Shown here piece by piece: positions 1-8,900 of a stretch of 64,000 bases of DNA. The notes beneath the pieces were generated by a model, which was not told the origin of the DNA, ran no database searches, and saw only the letters and a program-made list of their open reading frames with translations. The position numbers and the translations under genes are program-made. The stretch comes from Vibrio sp. Isolate34 (GTDB lineage: Bacteria > Pseudomonadota > Gammaproteobacteria > Enterobacterales > Vibrionaceae), in contig NZ_JAKEUO010000002.1 of the NCBI RefSeq assembly GCF_022397915.1, forward strand, positions 365,313-429,312. Direction: 5' to 3'. Position 1 is the stretch's first letter, and each line of letters opens with the position of its first letter.

Positions 1-1761
1 CACGTTGCCGACAAACGGAAGGTGATCGCGGCTTACGCTACGAATACCTTGGCGTGCTAGGTTGCCACTGGTATCGACATCTTTTGTCCACTCTTGGTCT
101 GGCAGCGATCCGTGTAGGCGCTCACCATTATGCTGCTGAACCTCAAGATCGAACTCTTGGTCAATATTGGTTTTGTCGTAGTTAGCGCCGATACAATGGT
201 GGCCGTTATTTGGATTTTGCGGTGTTAGGTAACCATCAAAGCACAACACGGTTTTTAACTTGGTTAAGTTTTCCGTGGTCGGAATATGGCTTACTTGGCC
301 TTTAACCGGCGTTAGAGGTACAGGTTGAGTCTGCTCAAACTGGGTGAACTTGTGGCCGTTCGCAACGACCACTTGGTCATGTTTAGTTTGAATCTCACCT
401 TGTGGTGTCTCAATGGTAAGTTGCCATTGTTGTTCAACTTCGAGCCACTCAAGTTGAGTTACTTGATGTTGATAGTGAGCACTAACTTGGTTGGACTCTT
501 GTAACTTTTCGATCAAGCCTTGTGTCAGTTGTAGAGGGCTTAGCCAACCACCCAGTGGGAAGTAAACACTCTCTTTATCAACCGGCAGGCCAATCTTTTC
601 ATTCGCTTGTTTTGGCGATAAACGCTGAATCAAATCTGTATGGAAATTGCCCTTTAACATGCGGTTAAGCTTTTTGGTTGAGCCTTCATCCCACATCAGA
701 ATATTCACGCCGCACCAGCTGTGGTCAAACTGAATAGATTGCGCCGCTTGATTGATGAACTGGCGAGCAAACAGTAAGCCTGGACCAAACACGCGAGAAA
801 CGTTCGATGTCGCTTCGCTTAACAATGGGTAAATCGCACCTTGATTGTTGCCTGATGCATTGCCCGCAGCTTGTGGATGCTCGCAATAAAGGGTGATATT
901 TTTACCACGGCGGCTTAGCGTTTTAGCGAGTGCTGCACTAGCAACACCGCCGCCAATGATCGCAATGTCTTGCGAGTCACTATGCTCTGATAGGCCATAC
1001 CAAGGTTTGATGTTGGTGTGAGCGTGCTTTTCGCCCAGTCGGCCTGCGATCATTTCACGCTTAGTCCCAAAGCCTTTAACCTTCTTCATCTCAAAGCCAG
1101 CTTCGATTAAACCACGACGAACAAAACCAGCGGCGGTGAAGGTTGCGCAGCTACAATCTTGTTTAGCTAGCTTAGCCATGCCGTTGAACAGGTTTTGATT
1201 CCACATCTCTGGGTTTTTACTTGGTGCGAAACCATCTAGGAACCAAGCGTCCACTAAGCCTTGTTTTGGTGTAGGCACGTTAGGCATACAATCTTTGATA
1301 TCACCAAACCATAAATCAAGCGTGATAGCGCCATCACCCAGCACAATGCGGTGACATTCCGGCAGTGCGATAGGGTAGTGCTCTTGGAGTTGCGTCGCAT
1401 ACTCGGCTAATTCTGGCCACGATTGGTGTGCTTTGATGAGATCCTCTTTATTTAGAGGATATTTTTCAAAACTGATGAAATGTAACTCTTTGGTAATAGC
1501 TTGAGGGTTATCTTTAAGGAAAGTATCGAACCATTGCCAAACAGCAAGAAAGTTAAGACCTGTGCCAAAGCCGGTTTCTGCAATGACAAAACGACGTTGT
1601 TGATGTTCAACCCAACGCTCTGGAAGGTGGTTTTGCTTTAAAAAGACGTAGCGAGTTTCTTCCAAACCGTTAACATTGGAGAAGTAAACGTCGTCAAATT
1701 GGTCTGAAACTGGCGTGCCAGACTCATTCCATTCCAGTTCTGCATTAGTAATTGAAGTCAT
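1..1761 (-). CDS. mnmC: MnmC, bifunctional tRNA 5-methylaminomethyl-2-thiouridine synthesis protein (3' end cut by window)
   Basis: MnmC finishes the mnm5s2U modification at the wobble base of tRNAs. Its C-terminal FAD oxidase removes the carboxymethyl group and its N-terminal domain methylates with SAM. About 587 codons are visible out of roughly 670, so the stop codon lies left of the window. The N-terminal methyltransferase motif [10 protein letters not shown] is at about residues 61-70, and the FAD-binding glycine motif [13 protein letters not shown] opens the second half. I chose the ATG at 1761 because the protein then starts [11 protein letters not shown], as family members do. An in-frame ATG at 1773 is possible, and neither has a clear Shine-Dalgarno sequence. 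It is divergent from fabB, as in E. coli. Confidence 0.93.
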   Translation of the reverse strand, partial: MTSITNAELEWNESGTPVSDQFDDVYFSNVNGLEETRYVFLKQNHLPERWVEHQQRRFVIAETGFGTGLNFLAVWQWFDTFLKDNPQAITKELHFISFEKYPLNKEDLIKAHQSWPELAEYATQLQEHYPIALPECHRIVLGDGAITLDLWFGDIKDCMPNVPTPKQGLVDAWFLDGFAPSKNPEMWNQNLFNGMAKLAKQDCSCATFTAAGFVRRGLIEAGFEMKKVKGFGTKREMIAGRLGEKHAHTNIKPWYGLSEHSDSQDIAIIGGGVASAALAKTLSRRGKNITLYCEHPQAAGNASGNNQGAIYPLLSEATSNVSRVFGPGLLFARQFINQAAQSIQFDHSWCGVNILMWDEGSTKKLNRMLKGNFHTDLIQRLSPKQANEKIGLPVDKESVYFPLGGWLSPLQLTQGLIEKLQESNQVSAHYQHQVTQLEWLEVEQQWQLTIETPQGEIQTKHDQVVVANGHKFTQFEQTQPVPLTPVKGQVSHIPTTENLTKLKTVLCFDGYLTPQNPNNGHHCIGANYDKTNIDQEFDLEVQQHNGERLHGSLPDQEWTKDVDTSGNLARQGIRSVSRDHLPFVGNV

Positions 1762-1889
1762 AAAATCTATCATTTTGTGATTTGAAGCGATATGTTGGTA
1801 GGGATTGTACGAATTTCTAGGAAAGCTGACCACTTTTGTTAGGCTTCTTAGTTATCATCTAGCTGAATTTAGAATTATAGGAATGTCAC

Positions 1890-3116
1890 ATGAAACGAGT
1901 CGTAATCACCGGTATGGGTATTGTTTCAAGTATCGGTAACAACGTCGAAGAAGTTTTAGCATCACTGAAAGAGGGTAAATCTGGTATTACCGCTTCAGAG
2001 CAGTTCAAGGAAAATGGCTTGCGCTCTCAAGTTTGGGGTAACCTAAAAATGAACCCAGCTGACCATATCGATCGCAAAAAAATGCGCTTTATGGGTGATG
2101 CGGCGGCATTCGCATATCTTTCAATGGAGCAAGCAATTGCTGATTCTGGTTTAACAGAAGATCAAGTATCTAATGACCGCACGGGTATCGTTGCGGGTTC
2201 AGGTGGTGCTTCTTCACTTAACCAAGTAAACGCAGTAGACATCATCCGTGAGAAAGGCGTTAAGCGTGTTGGTCCATACATGGTTCCACGTACAATGGCT
2301 TCAACGGTTTCTGCTTGTCTAGCAACTCCTTTCAAAATCCGTGGTGTGAACTACTCTATGAGTTCTGCATGTGCAACATCTGCACACTGTATTGGTCACG
2401 CAATGGAGCTTATCCAACTTGGTAAGCAAGACGTAGTATTCGCTGGTGGCGGTGAAGAACTGGATTGGTCTCTGACTATGATGTTCGACGCAATGGGCGC
2501 ACTTTCTACTAAGTACAACGACACACCTGAGCTGGCTTCTCGCACTTACGATGCAGACCGTGACGGTTTCGTTATCTCTGGCGGCGGCGGCATGCTAGTA
2601 ATCGAAGAGCTTGAGCACGCAATTGCTCGTGGCGCAAAAATCTACGGTGAGATCGTAGGTTACGGCGCAACTTCAGATGGCTACGACATGGTTGCTCCTT
2701 CTGGTGAAGGCGCGGTTCGTTGTATGAAGATGGCTATGCAAAACGTTGATGGCGTTGACTACGTGAACACTCACGGTACTTCAACTCCAGTTGGCGACGT
2801 GAAAGAGCTAGGTGCTATCCAAGAAGTTTTCTCTCAAGGTAATGGCGGCGGTAACAGCCCAGCAATTTCTGCAACGAAAGCGATGACAGGTCACGCTCTA
2901 GGTGCTGCTGGTGTACACGAAGCGATTTACTCAACGCTAATGCTAGACAACGGCTTTATCGCTCCAAGCATTAACGTTTCTAACCTAGACGAAGCAGCTG
3001 CTGGCCTAGACATCGTAACTGAAGCTCGCGAGCAAGAGCTAACTACAGTTATGTCTAACAGCTTTGGTTTCGGCGGTACAAACGCAACGCTAGTAATCAA
3101 AAAGTACCAAGCTTAA
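1890..3116 (+). CDS. fabB: 3-oxoacyl-[acyl-carrier-protein] synthase I (FabB)
   Basis: This condensing enzyme elongates acyl-ACP with malonyl-ACP and is needed in the unsaturated branch of type II fatty acid synthesis. The 408-residue length is normal. The thiolase-fold Cys-His-His triad is visible: Cys161 in SSACATSAH, His295 in NTHGTSTP and His335 in MTGHALGA. The C-terminal FGFGGTNA motif is present. The start is supported by an AGGAA-like ribosome site before the ATG. It is divergent from mnmC. Its unusually long 3' untranslated region holds a hairpin and a probable small RNA, annotated separately. The FabB rather than FabF assignment rests on overall similarity and the neighbourhood. Confidence 0.96.
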   Translation: MKRVVITGMGIVSSIGNNVEEVLASLKEGKSGITASEQFKENGLRSQVWGNLKMNPADHIDRKKMRFMGDAAAFAYLSMEQAIADSGLTEDQVSNDRTGIVAGSGGASSLNQVNAVDIIREKGVKRVGPYMVPRTMASTVSACLATPFKIRGVNYSMSSACATSAHCIGHAMELIQLGKQDVVFAGGGEELDWSLTMMFDAMGALSTKYNDTPELASRTYDADRDGFVISGGGGMLVIEELEHAIARGAKIYGEIVGYGATSDGYDMVAPSGEGAVRCMKMAMQNVDGVDYVNTHGTSTPVGDVKELGAIQEVFSQGNGGGNSPAISATKAMTGHALGAAGVHEAIYSTLMLDNGFIAPSINVSNLDEAAAGLDIVTEAREQELTTVMSNSFGFGGTNATLVIKKYQA

Positions 3117-3221
3117 TTTAGGCTTGAGTCAGATATACAAAGATTAATCGTTAACGGGTTACGCGAGTGTCGATTCAACACGCACAGGTAACTCGTTAGC
3201 TATGAACCACAGAACAAAGCT

Positions 3222-3254
3222 TTTTAAGCATAGATTTAAAATCTATGCTTAAAA
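3222..3254. repeat. 33-base perfect palindrome in the fabB 3' untranslated region
   Basis: Arms 3222-3237 and 3239-3254 are exact reverse complements around a single central A. The RNA would form a very AT-rich hairpin about 105 bases after the fabB stop. It has no U-tract behind it, so it is not a classic terminator. It may be a processing or stability element upstream of the candidate small RNA. Confidence 0.7.
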
Positions 3255-3289
3255 GTTGAAAGGTTTCCAGAGCTTGATCAGTAGTAACT

Positions 3290-3395
3290 TAGTTAGTACT
3301 GGTTGAACAGACGCAAGACTCTGTCTCCTGGAGAGCGAGATAGGATCCTTTTGTTCTGGATGTTTGCCCGATTGTTTATTCAATCGGGCATTTTT
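3290..3395 (+). ncRNA. farS: Candidate FarS-type small RNA from the fabB 3'UTR (5' end approximate)
   Basis: In V. cholerae a Hfq-dependent small RNA, FarS, is cut from the 3' untranslated region of fabB and represses acyl-CoA dehydrogenase (fadE-type) mRNAs. Here the fabB message is followed by about 250 bases without a credible ORF. The stretch ends in a strong GC-rich intrinsic terminator with a U-tract, the typical layout of a 3'UTR-derived small RNA. The assignment is by position and architecture, since I cannot compare the sequence with the V. cholerae RNA. The 5' end is a guess placed after the AT-rich hairpin. Confidence 0.5.
3365..3395 (+). terminator. Intrinsic terminator of fabB / candidate FarS
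   Basis: A perfect 10-base-pair stem (3365-3374 with 3381-3390, arm TGCCCGATTG), a 6-base loop and five T residues. Confidence 0.9.
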
Positions 3396-3573
3396 CGTTT
3401 TAGCCTTTTGGTTTCTGGGTAAAGATGCTTATCTCCGTTGTTTGTGCCGACTCGGCGATTCAGCCCTTTATTCATAATGTATTCCATTTGCTACTCGACA
3501 CCGTGTGTGGAATTTTGCACAATCATTTCAATTCACATTTAGGTCGATAGACCCCAACAAAAGTACTCGCCAA

Positions 3574-4707
3574 ATGAAAATCTTAATCGACGAAAATATG
3601 CCTTATGCTGAAGCGCTTTTTAGCCAGCTAGGGGAAGTGACAATGAAGTCTGGTCGCACACTTACTGCTGACGACCTAGTTGACGTAGACGCATTAATGA
3701 TTCGCTCAGTCACCAAGGTGAACGAGTCGTTGATCAGCAAAGCCAATAAACTGAAGTTTGTTGGTACTGCGACGGCTGGTATGGATCACGTCGACCAAGA
3801 GTTGATGAAAGAGCGTGGTATTTTCTTTACCGCGGCACCAGGCTGTAACAAGGTCGGTGTGGCTGAGTATGCGTTCAGTTCAATGATGGTACTTGCGCAG
3901 CAACAAGGCTTCTCTGTGTTTGATAAAACAGTCGGTATTATCGGTTGTGGTCAAGTGGGCAGCTACCTAGCGAAATGCCTAGAAGGTATTGGTATTAAAG
4001 TGTTGCTCAACGATCCTCTAAAACAACAAGAGGGCGACACTCGTGAGTTTACTGAACTAGAGACGCTGCTTGAGCAATCTGACGTTATCACGCTGCATAC
4101 GCCCATTTCTAAAACGGGTGAGTTCCCAACGCATCACTTGATTAATGAGCAAGTGCTCAACAACTTCCGTGCTGATCAAATCCTGATTAATGCCGCTCGT
4201 GGTCCTGTCGTGGATAACCAAGCGTTAAAAGCTCGTTTACAAAAAGCGGATGGTTTTACTGCGGTTCTGGATGTGTTTGAGTTTGAACCTGAAGTCGACA
4301 TGGAATTACTTCCGTTGCTTGCTTTCGCAACACCTCACGTAGCGGGCTACGGTTTAGAGGGCAAAGCGCGCGGTACGACGATGATCTTTAACAGTTATTG
4401 TGAGTTTTTAGGTACGGAACAACGTGCTTATGCAAGCGATCTTCTGCCGACTGCACCTGTGCCTCAAATGAAATTAGATAGAGCTTGGGACGAAGCAACA
4501 CTGCACAATTTGACTCAGTTGATCTATGATGTGCGCAAAGACGACGCCTTATTCCGTCGCAATATCTCTACGCCGGGTTCTTTTGACAAGATGCGTAAAG
4601 AATATTGGGACCGCAGAGAGTACAGTGCTGTCGAGTTAACGGGCGACGAATCTTGTAATTTAACGCCGTTATCTAAACTCGGTTTTATGGTAAAGCCAAC
4701 TTTATAA
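3574..4707 (+). CDS. pdxB: Erythronate-4-phosphate dehydrogenase (PdxB)
   Basis: PdxB oxidises 4-phosphoerythronate in the DXP-independent branch of pyridoxal phosphate synthesis. It is a cytosolic member of the D-isomer-specific 2-hydroxyacid dehydrogenases. The Rossmann motif GIIGCGQVG lies at about residues 121-129, the [10 protein letters not shown] segment of the family follows, and the C-terminal dimerisation region is present. I start at the ATG at 3574, giving 377 residues and the family N-terminus [13 protein letters not shown]. The longer upstream frame has no family similarity. No strong ribosome site is visible. The asd-type gene follows after 12 bases, so the two are probably co-transcribed. 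Confidence 0.95.
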   Translation: MKILIDENMPYAEALFSQLGEVTMKSGRTLTADDLVDVDALMIRSVTKVNESLISKANKLKFVGTATAGMDHVDQELMKERGIFFTAAPGCNKVGVAEYAFSSMMVLAQQQGFSVFDKTVGIIGCGQVGSYLAKCLEGIGIKVLLNDPLKQQEGDTREFTELETLLEQSDVITLHTPISKTGEFPTHHLINEQVLNNFRADQILINAARGPVVDNQALKARLQKADGFTAVLDVFEFEPEVDMELLPLLAFATPHVAGYGLEGKARGTTMIFNSYCEFLGTEQRAYASDLLPTAPVPQMKLDRAWDEATLHNLTQLIYDVRKDDALFRRNISTPGSFDKMRKEYWDRREYSAVELTGDESCNLTPLSKLGFMVKPTL

Positions 4708-4719
4708 AAGAGAGAAACA

Positions 4720-5733
4720 ATGAGCCAAGAATTTAATATTGCTATTTTAGGTGCGACTGGTGCGGTTGGTGAAACCATTCTTGAAGTACTTAAAGAGCGT
4801 AAATTCCCTGTCGGTGAACTGCACTTACTAGCAAGTGAACGTAGTGAAGGCAAAACTTCCCGTTTTAACGGCAAAACAATACAAGTACAAAACGTAGAAG
4901 ACTTCGATTGGTCTCAAGTACATATTGCGTTTTTCTCTGCAGGTAGCGAACTTTCAGAGCGTTGGGCTCCAATCGCTGCGGATGAAGGTGTAGTTGTTAT
5001 CGATAACACATCACGTTTCCGCTACGAATACGATGTTCCGCTGGTTGTGCCAGAAGTGAACCCTGAAGCGATTGCTGAGTTCCGTAACCGCAACATCATT
5101 GCGAACCCTAACTGTTCTACTATCCAAATGGTTGTAGCACTAAAACCAATTCACGATGAAGTAGGTCTTGAGCGTATTAACGTTTCAACTTACCAATCTG
5201 TGTCTGGTGCAGGTAAGCCGGGTATCGATGAACTAGCAGGTCAAACGGCTAAGCTTCTTAACGGCATGCCAGCTGAAAATTCAGCGTTCTCACAACAGAT
5301 CGCGTTCAACTGTATTCCTCAAATCGATGAGTTTACTGAGAACGGCTACACGCGTGAAGAGATGAAGATGGTTTGGGAAACTCAGAAAATCTTTGCTGAC
5401 TCTTCAATCACAGTGAACCCGACGTGTGTTCGCGTACCTGTATTCTACGGTCACGCTGAATCTCTACACATTGAAACTCGCGCGCCAATCGGTGCAGAGC
5501 AAGTGGTTCAGCTTCTTGAGAACACAGAAAGCGTTGAAGTTTTCCAAGCTTTAGACTTCCCAACTCAGGTTCGTGATGCTGGTGGTAAAGACCACGTAAT
5601 GGTTGGTCGTATTCGTAACGACATCAGCCATCATAGCGGCGTGAACATGTGGGTGGTTGCTGATAACGTTCGTAAAGGCGCAGCGACAAACGCAGTGCAA
5701 ATCGCTGAAGTTCTGATTCGCGATTACTTCTAA
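4720..5733 (+). CDS. Aspartate-semialdehyde dehydrogenase, second isoform (usg position)
   Basis: This family reduces beta-aspartyl phosphate to aspartate semialdehyde with NADPH, feeding lysine, threonine, methionine and diaminopimelate synthesis. The 337-residue protein has the N-terminal nucleotide motif ILGATGAVGE and a catalytic Cys132 in NPNCSTIQM. It also has the YQSVSGAGKPG and ETRAPIG segments. It sits where E. coli carries usg, a relative thought to be inactive, yet the catalytic residues are intact here. V. cholerae has two active isoforms, and this would correspond to the Gram-positive-like one. The other isoform is at 57089-58207. An AGAGAG ribosome site precedes the start. Confidence 0.9.
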   Translation: MSQEFNIAILGATGAVGETILEVLKERKFPVGELHLLASERSEGKTSRFNGKTIQVQNVEDFDWSQVHIAFFSAGSELSERWAPIAADEGVVVIDNTSRFRYEYDVPLVVPEVNPEAIAEFRNRNIIANPNCSTIQMVVALKPIHDEVGLERINVSTYQSVSGAGKPGIDELAGQTAKLLNGMPAENSAFSQQIAFNCIPQIDEFTENGYTREEMKMVWETQKIFADSSITVNPTCVRVPVFYGHAESLHIETRAPIGAEQVVQLLENTESVEVFQALDFPTQVRDAGGKDHVMVGRIRNDISHHSGVNMWVVADNVRKGAATNAVQIAEVLIRDYF

Positions 5734-5753
5734 GCTTTACTGCTTTGATAAAC

Positions 5754-5781
5754 AAGCCTCACTCTTTAGTGGGGCTTTTTT
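5754..5781 (+). terminator. Intrinsic terminator after the pdxB-asd pair
   Basis: A 10-base stem 5754-5763 with 5768-5777 (one G-T pair), loop CTTT, followed by a T-tract. It separates this operon from hubP. Confidence 0.85.
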
Positions 5782-5941
5782 AATCGATTGAAAATATTGT
5801 TAGTCAAATTGTGTGAAATTGCTGCGAATATTGTCGCTGCAACACATTTTTTGTTTTCATCTCTATAGTTTTACGTCATTTATCCGATATATTTAATAGA
5901 TCATCACTTTATCCGAATTTAAGCACCTAGCTGAGCCTTTT

Positions 5942-8900
5942 ATGTTTCAAATTTTCAAGCAGTGGTTAATGCCTTTTTCCGTTATCATTGCGACTCAGAT
6001 TTCCGTTGTTCGTGCAGATTCCATTCGAGTTGTTGGGCCTGATGGCCAAATACAATCAGCGCCTACGTTTTCAGAACCTCTCTCAAGAGCGCAGTCAAAT
6101 AGCGCTGAGCCTTCTCGTTTCTATGGTCCAACTCGTGGTTCAGAGACGCTGTGGTCTATCGCCTCAAGATTACGTCCGGATAACTCCGTTTCAGTCCAAC
6201 AGACCTTGTTGGCAATTTATCGCTTAAATCCTCAGGCATTTGAAAACCAGAACATCCATAGCCTGTTGCCGGCTAGCAATCTACGCGTGCCTTCTTTAGA
6301 GCAAGCGCGAGCAAGTTCTACGCAGCAAGCCATCAATATCATGAATTCGCACCTAGCGAAGCTTGATGATCCGACGACGAAACCTGCAGCTTCAAAGCCA
6401 AAAGCAGTGCAAGCCTCAAATCAATCGGATACTGGTTCGAAAAATACCACATCTGCAAAACAAGCCAGCTCAACTGAAGTCGCTAATAAACCAGCCTCTC
6501 TTGTTCCATCATCTCCAGCAAAAGAGATGAATAAGCTGGAGAAACAGCTAGAGCTTTCAGAAACAGAACTCCTTTCACTTGAAGAGAAAAACCATCAACT
6601 CCGCTTAATGCTGTCAAATGTACAGTCAGAAGTGGATGTGCTGAAAACGGAACTCAGCGATGAAGACCGTATCCGCAGTGAAGTTGAAAAGTTATTGGCG
6701 GAAGAACGTAGAAAGAACGCTGAAATTGAAAAAATGGCACCAAGCGCGATGGATCAACTGTTGTCTAACGGTTGGTTAGTGGCTGCACTGGCGATTATTC
6801 CCGGCCTTCTGCTTGGTTTAATCATTGTTGTGCTATTGGGTCGCCGCTCTAAAAACGATGACCAACAACAAACAACGCAAGATCAACCGATTCAACCTGA
6901 AGCAAGCAGCGTTGCGCCTATCACTCTAGGCGATGAGATAGACGACCTTGATAACGAGTTGTCTCTCGATGATGAATTGTTTGGTACGGAAGATGACGCC
7001 AATAAGCTGTTTGATGATCAAGCTCTGGCTGAAGAAGACGATGTATTCGCAGGCCTAGACGAATCGGATCTCGATTTCAATCTCGACGGTGAAGACGATG
7101 ATCCATTTGCCAGCATTGGCGAAAACGGTGACTTAGACACTAACTTCGATGATCTGGACTTAGACAGCAGCAATGGCATCAGTGTCAACGGTGAAGAAAA
7201 GGCGCTTGGTCTTGAAGAGATGGAGCGCGCGCTTGATAAAACGGCAGAAAGCGCTTTAGATTCTGACGATGTCGATTTTGATCTTTCTGATGATAACTCA
7301 ATGTCTGCTGACGACATTGAAGCGCTGCTATCTCAAGAAGCTGAGACGGAAGATTTAGGCTCGAATGAGCTAGACCAATCTCTGCTAGACGATCTGTTTG
7401 CCCTTGATGACGAAGACGATGATAGCTTCGATATCGATGCTTTGATTTCGGAAGAGCAAAATGACTCGCCTTCGACGAGCACCACTCCAGCTACCGATGA
7501 TTTCGACATTGATGCGCTTATCTCAGAGCAACAGAGTGATGCGAAACCAGCAGATTTGAGCAATGACGAATTCGATATCGATGCTCTGATCTCTGAACAG
7601 CAGACTCCACAGCCAGTAGCACAACCCGCAACGCCAAGTGTAGAAGACGATATTGATGACATCTTTGCTCAGGTTGCCGCGCAAAATGATCAAAACGACC
7701 TTTTCAATCTTGATAGTGATGATGAAGTTACCAAAGACTTGAACAGCGGTTTGGCATCGGATGATGATATCGAAAACATCCTGTCTCAGTTTGATAAACC
7801 AATCGTAGACGAAGAAACTCAAGACAGCGTTGATCTGCTTGATGAGCAACTGGCAGGAGATGATGTAGACCTAAGTAACTCAACAGACCTTCTTGATGAG
7901 ATGCTAGGGGACGAATCGGATGATAACTCTGAAAGCGAGCCTCTTGGCTTTGATTCTCTGTCTGAACTTGAAGAGATTTCTGGTCTATCGACGGACGATG
8001 AGCTAAACATTGCCGAAGATAGCACGGAAACTTTAGATGAGTTGATCGGTGATTCTGACGATGATGACTTTGAACTCGATGAAGATAGCACTGATCTGCT
8101 TGATGATTTCCTTGATAGCGAATTGTTAGCTGATGATGCATCAGCCGATGAAGCGAGCGAGAAGGACACGGGATCTTTAGACCCGTTTGATGATCTACTA
8201 ACAAGCGGCATTGAAGACGAGCTTGAATCAGAAGAGCAGACGTTTGATAAAGAGTTAGACGCGGCCTTTGATTTTGACAAAGCCAGCGACGAACCGATTA
8301 AAAACTCAGACGTTGAAACTACTCAGTTACCGTTGGAGCCTTCTGAAGCCGAACCAGAGCAAATTAACGATGAGCTATTAGATTCAGAATTGGCGCAAGA
8401 CAGCTTAGAGCCAGAAAGCGATGATGTTAAGCCACAAAACGATGAAGCCTTTAATCGTGATGACTTTATCGATGATCTATTTGGTGTAGCACCAGCAACA
8501 GATGCTCTGCTTGATGATTCACTAGAAACCACAGACGAAGCGTTGATTGATGAATTAATGACGTCTGACGACAGTGATGTATTGGAAGCAACTGAAGAGC
8601 CAGTTGAAGCTCCAAGCGAAAAGTTTTCTGAACCAGAACAAACATCAAGTTCGGATGTTTTAGATTCATTACCGGAACAAGCAGAACCGTCTGTTGAAGA
8701 TAACGAACTGGATATTGATTCGCTGTTATCTGAAAACTCTGATTTTGAAGAGCCCGCTTTCGCTGAGTTAGAACAAGAAGCGCTTGAGCCGAAAGCAACA
8801 GATACACCAGACAGTCACGAAGAAATCGCGCCTAGCTTTGAAAACCAAGCTTCACCAGCGTCACTGAGTGATATCTCGGAAGATGAAGAAGAGACGGTTG

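Noticed and set aside
1828..1840. FadR-like half site (GACCA) upstream of fabB
   Set aside because: Only one half of the operator is visible, and the other half does not match. FadR control of fabB is known elsewhere but cannot be claimed from this sequence.
4524..4874. 116-codon minus-strand frame across the pdxB-asd junction
   Set aside because: It overlaps two well-supported genes and their ribosome site and encodes a Ser-rich shadow product with no family features.
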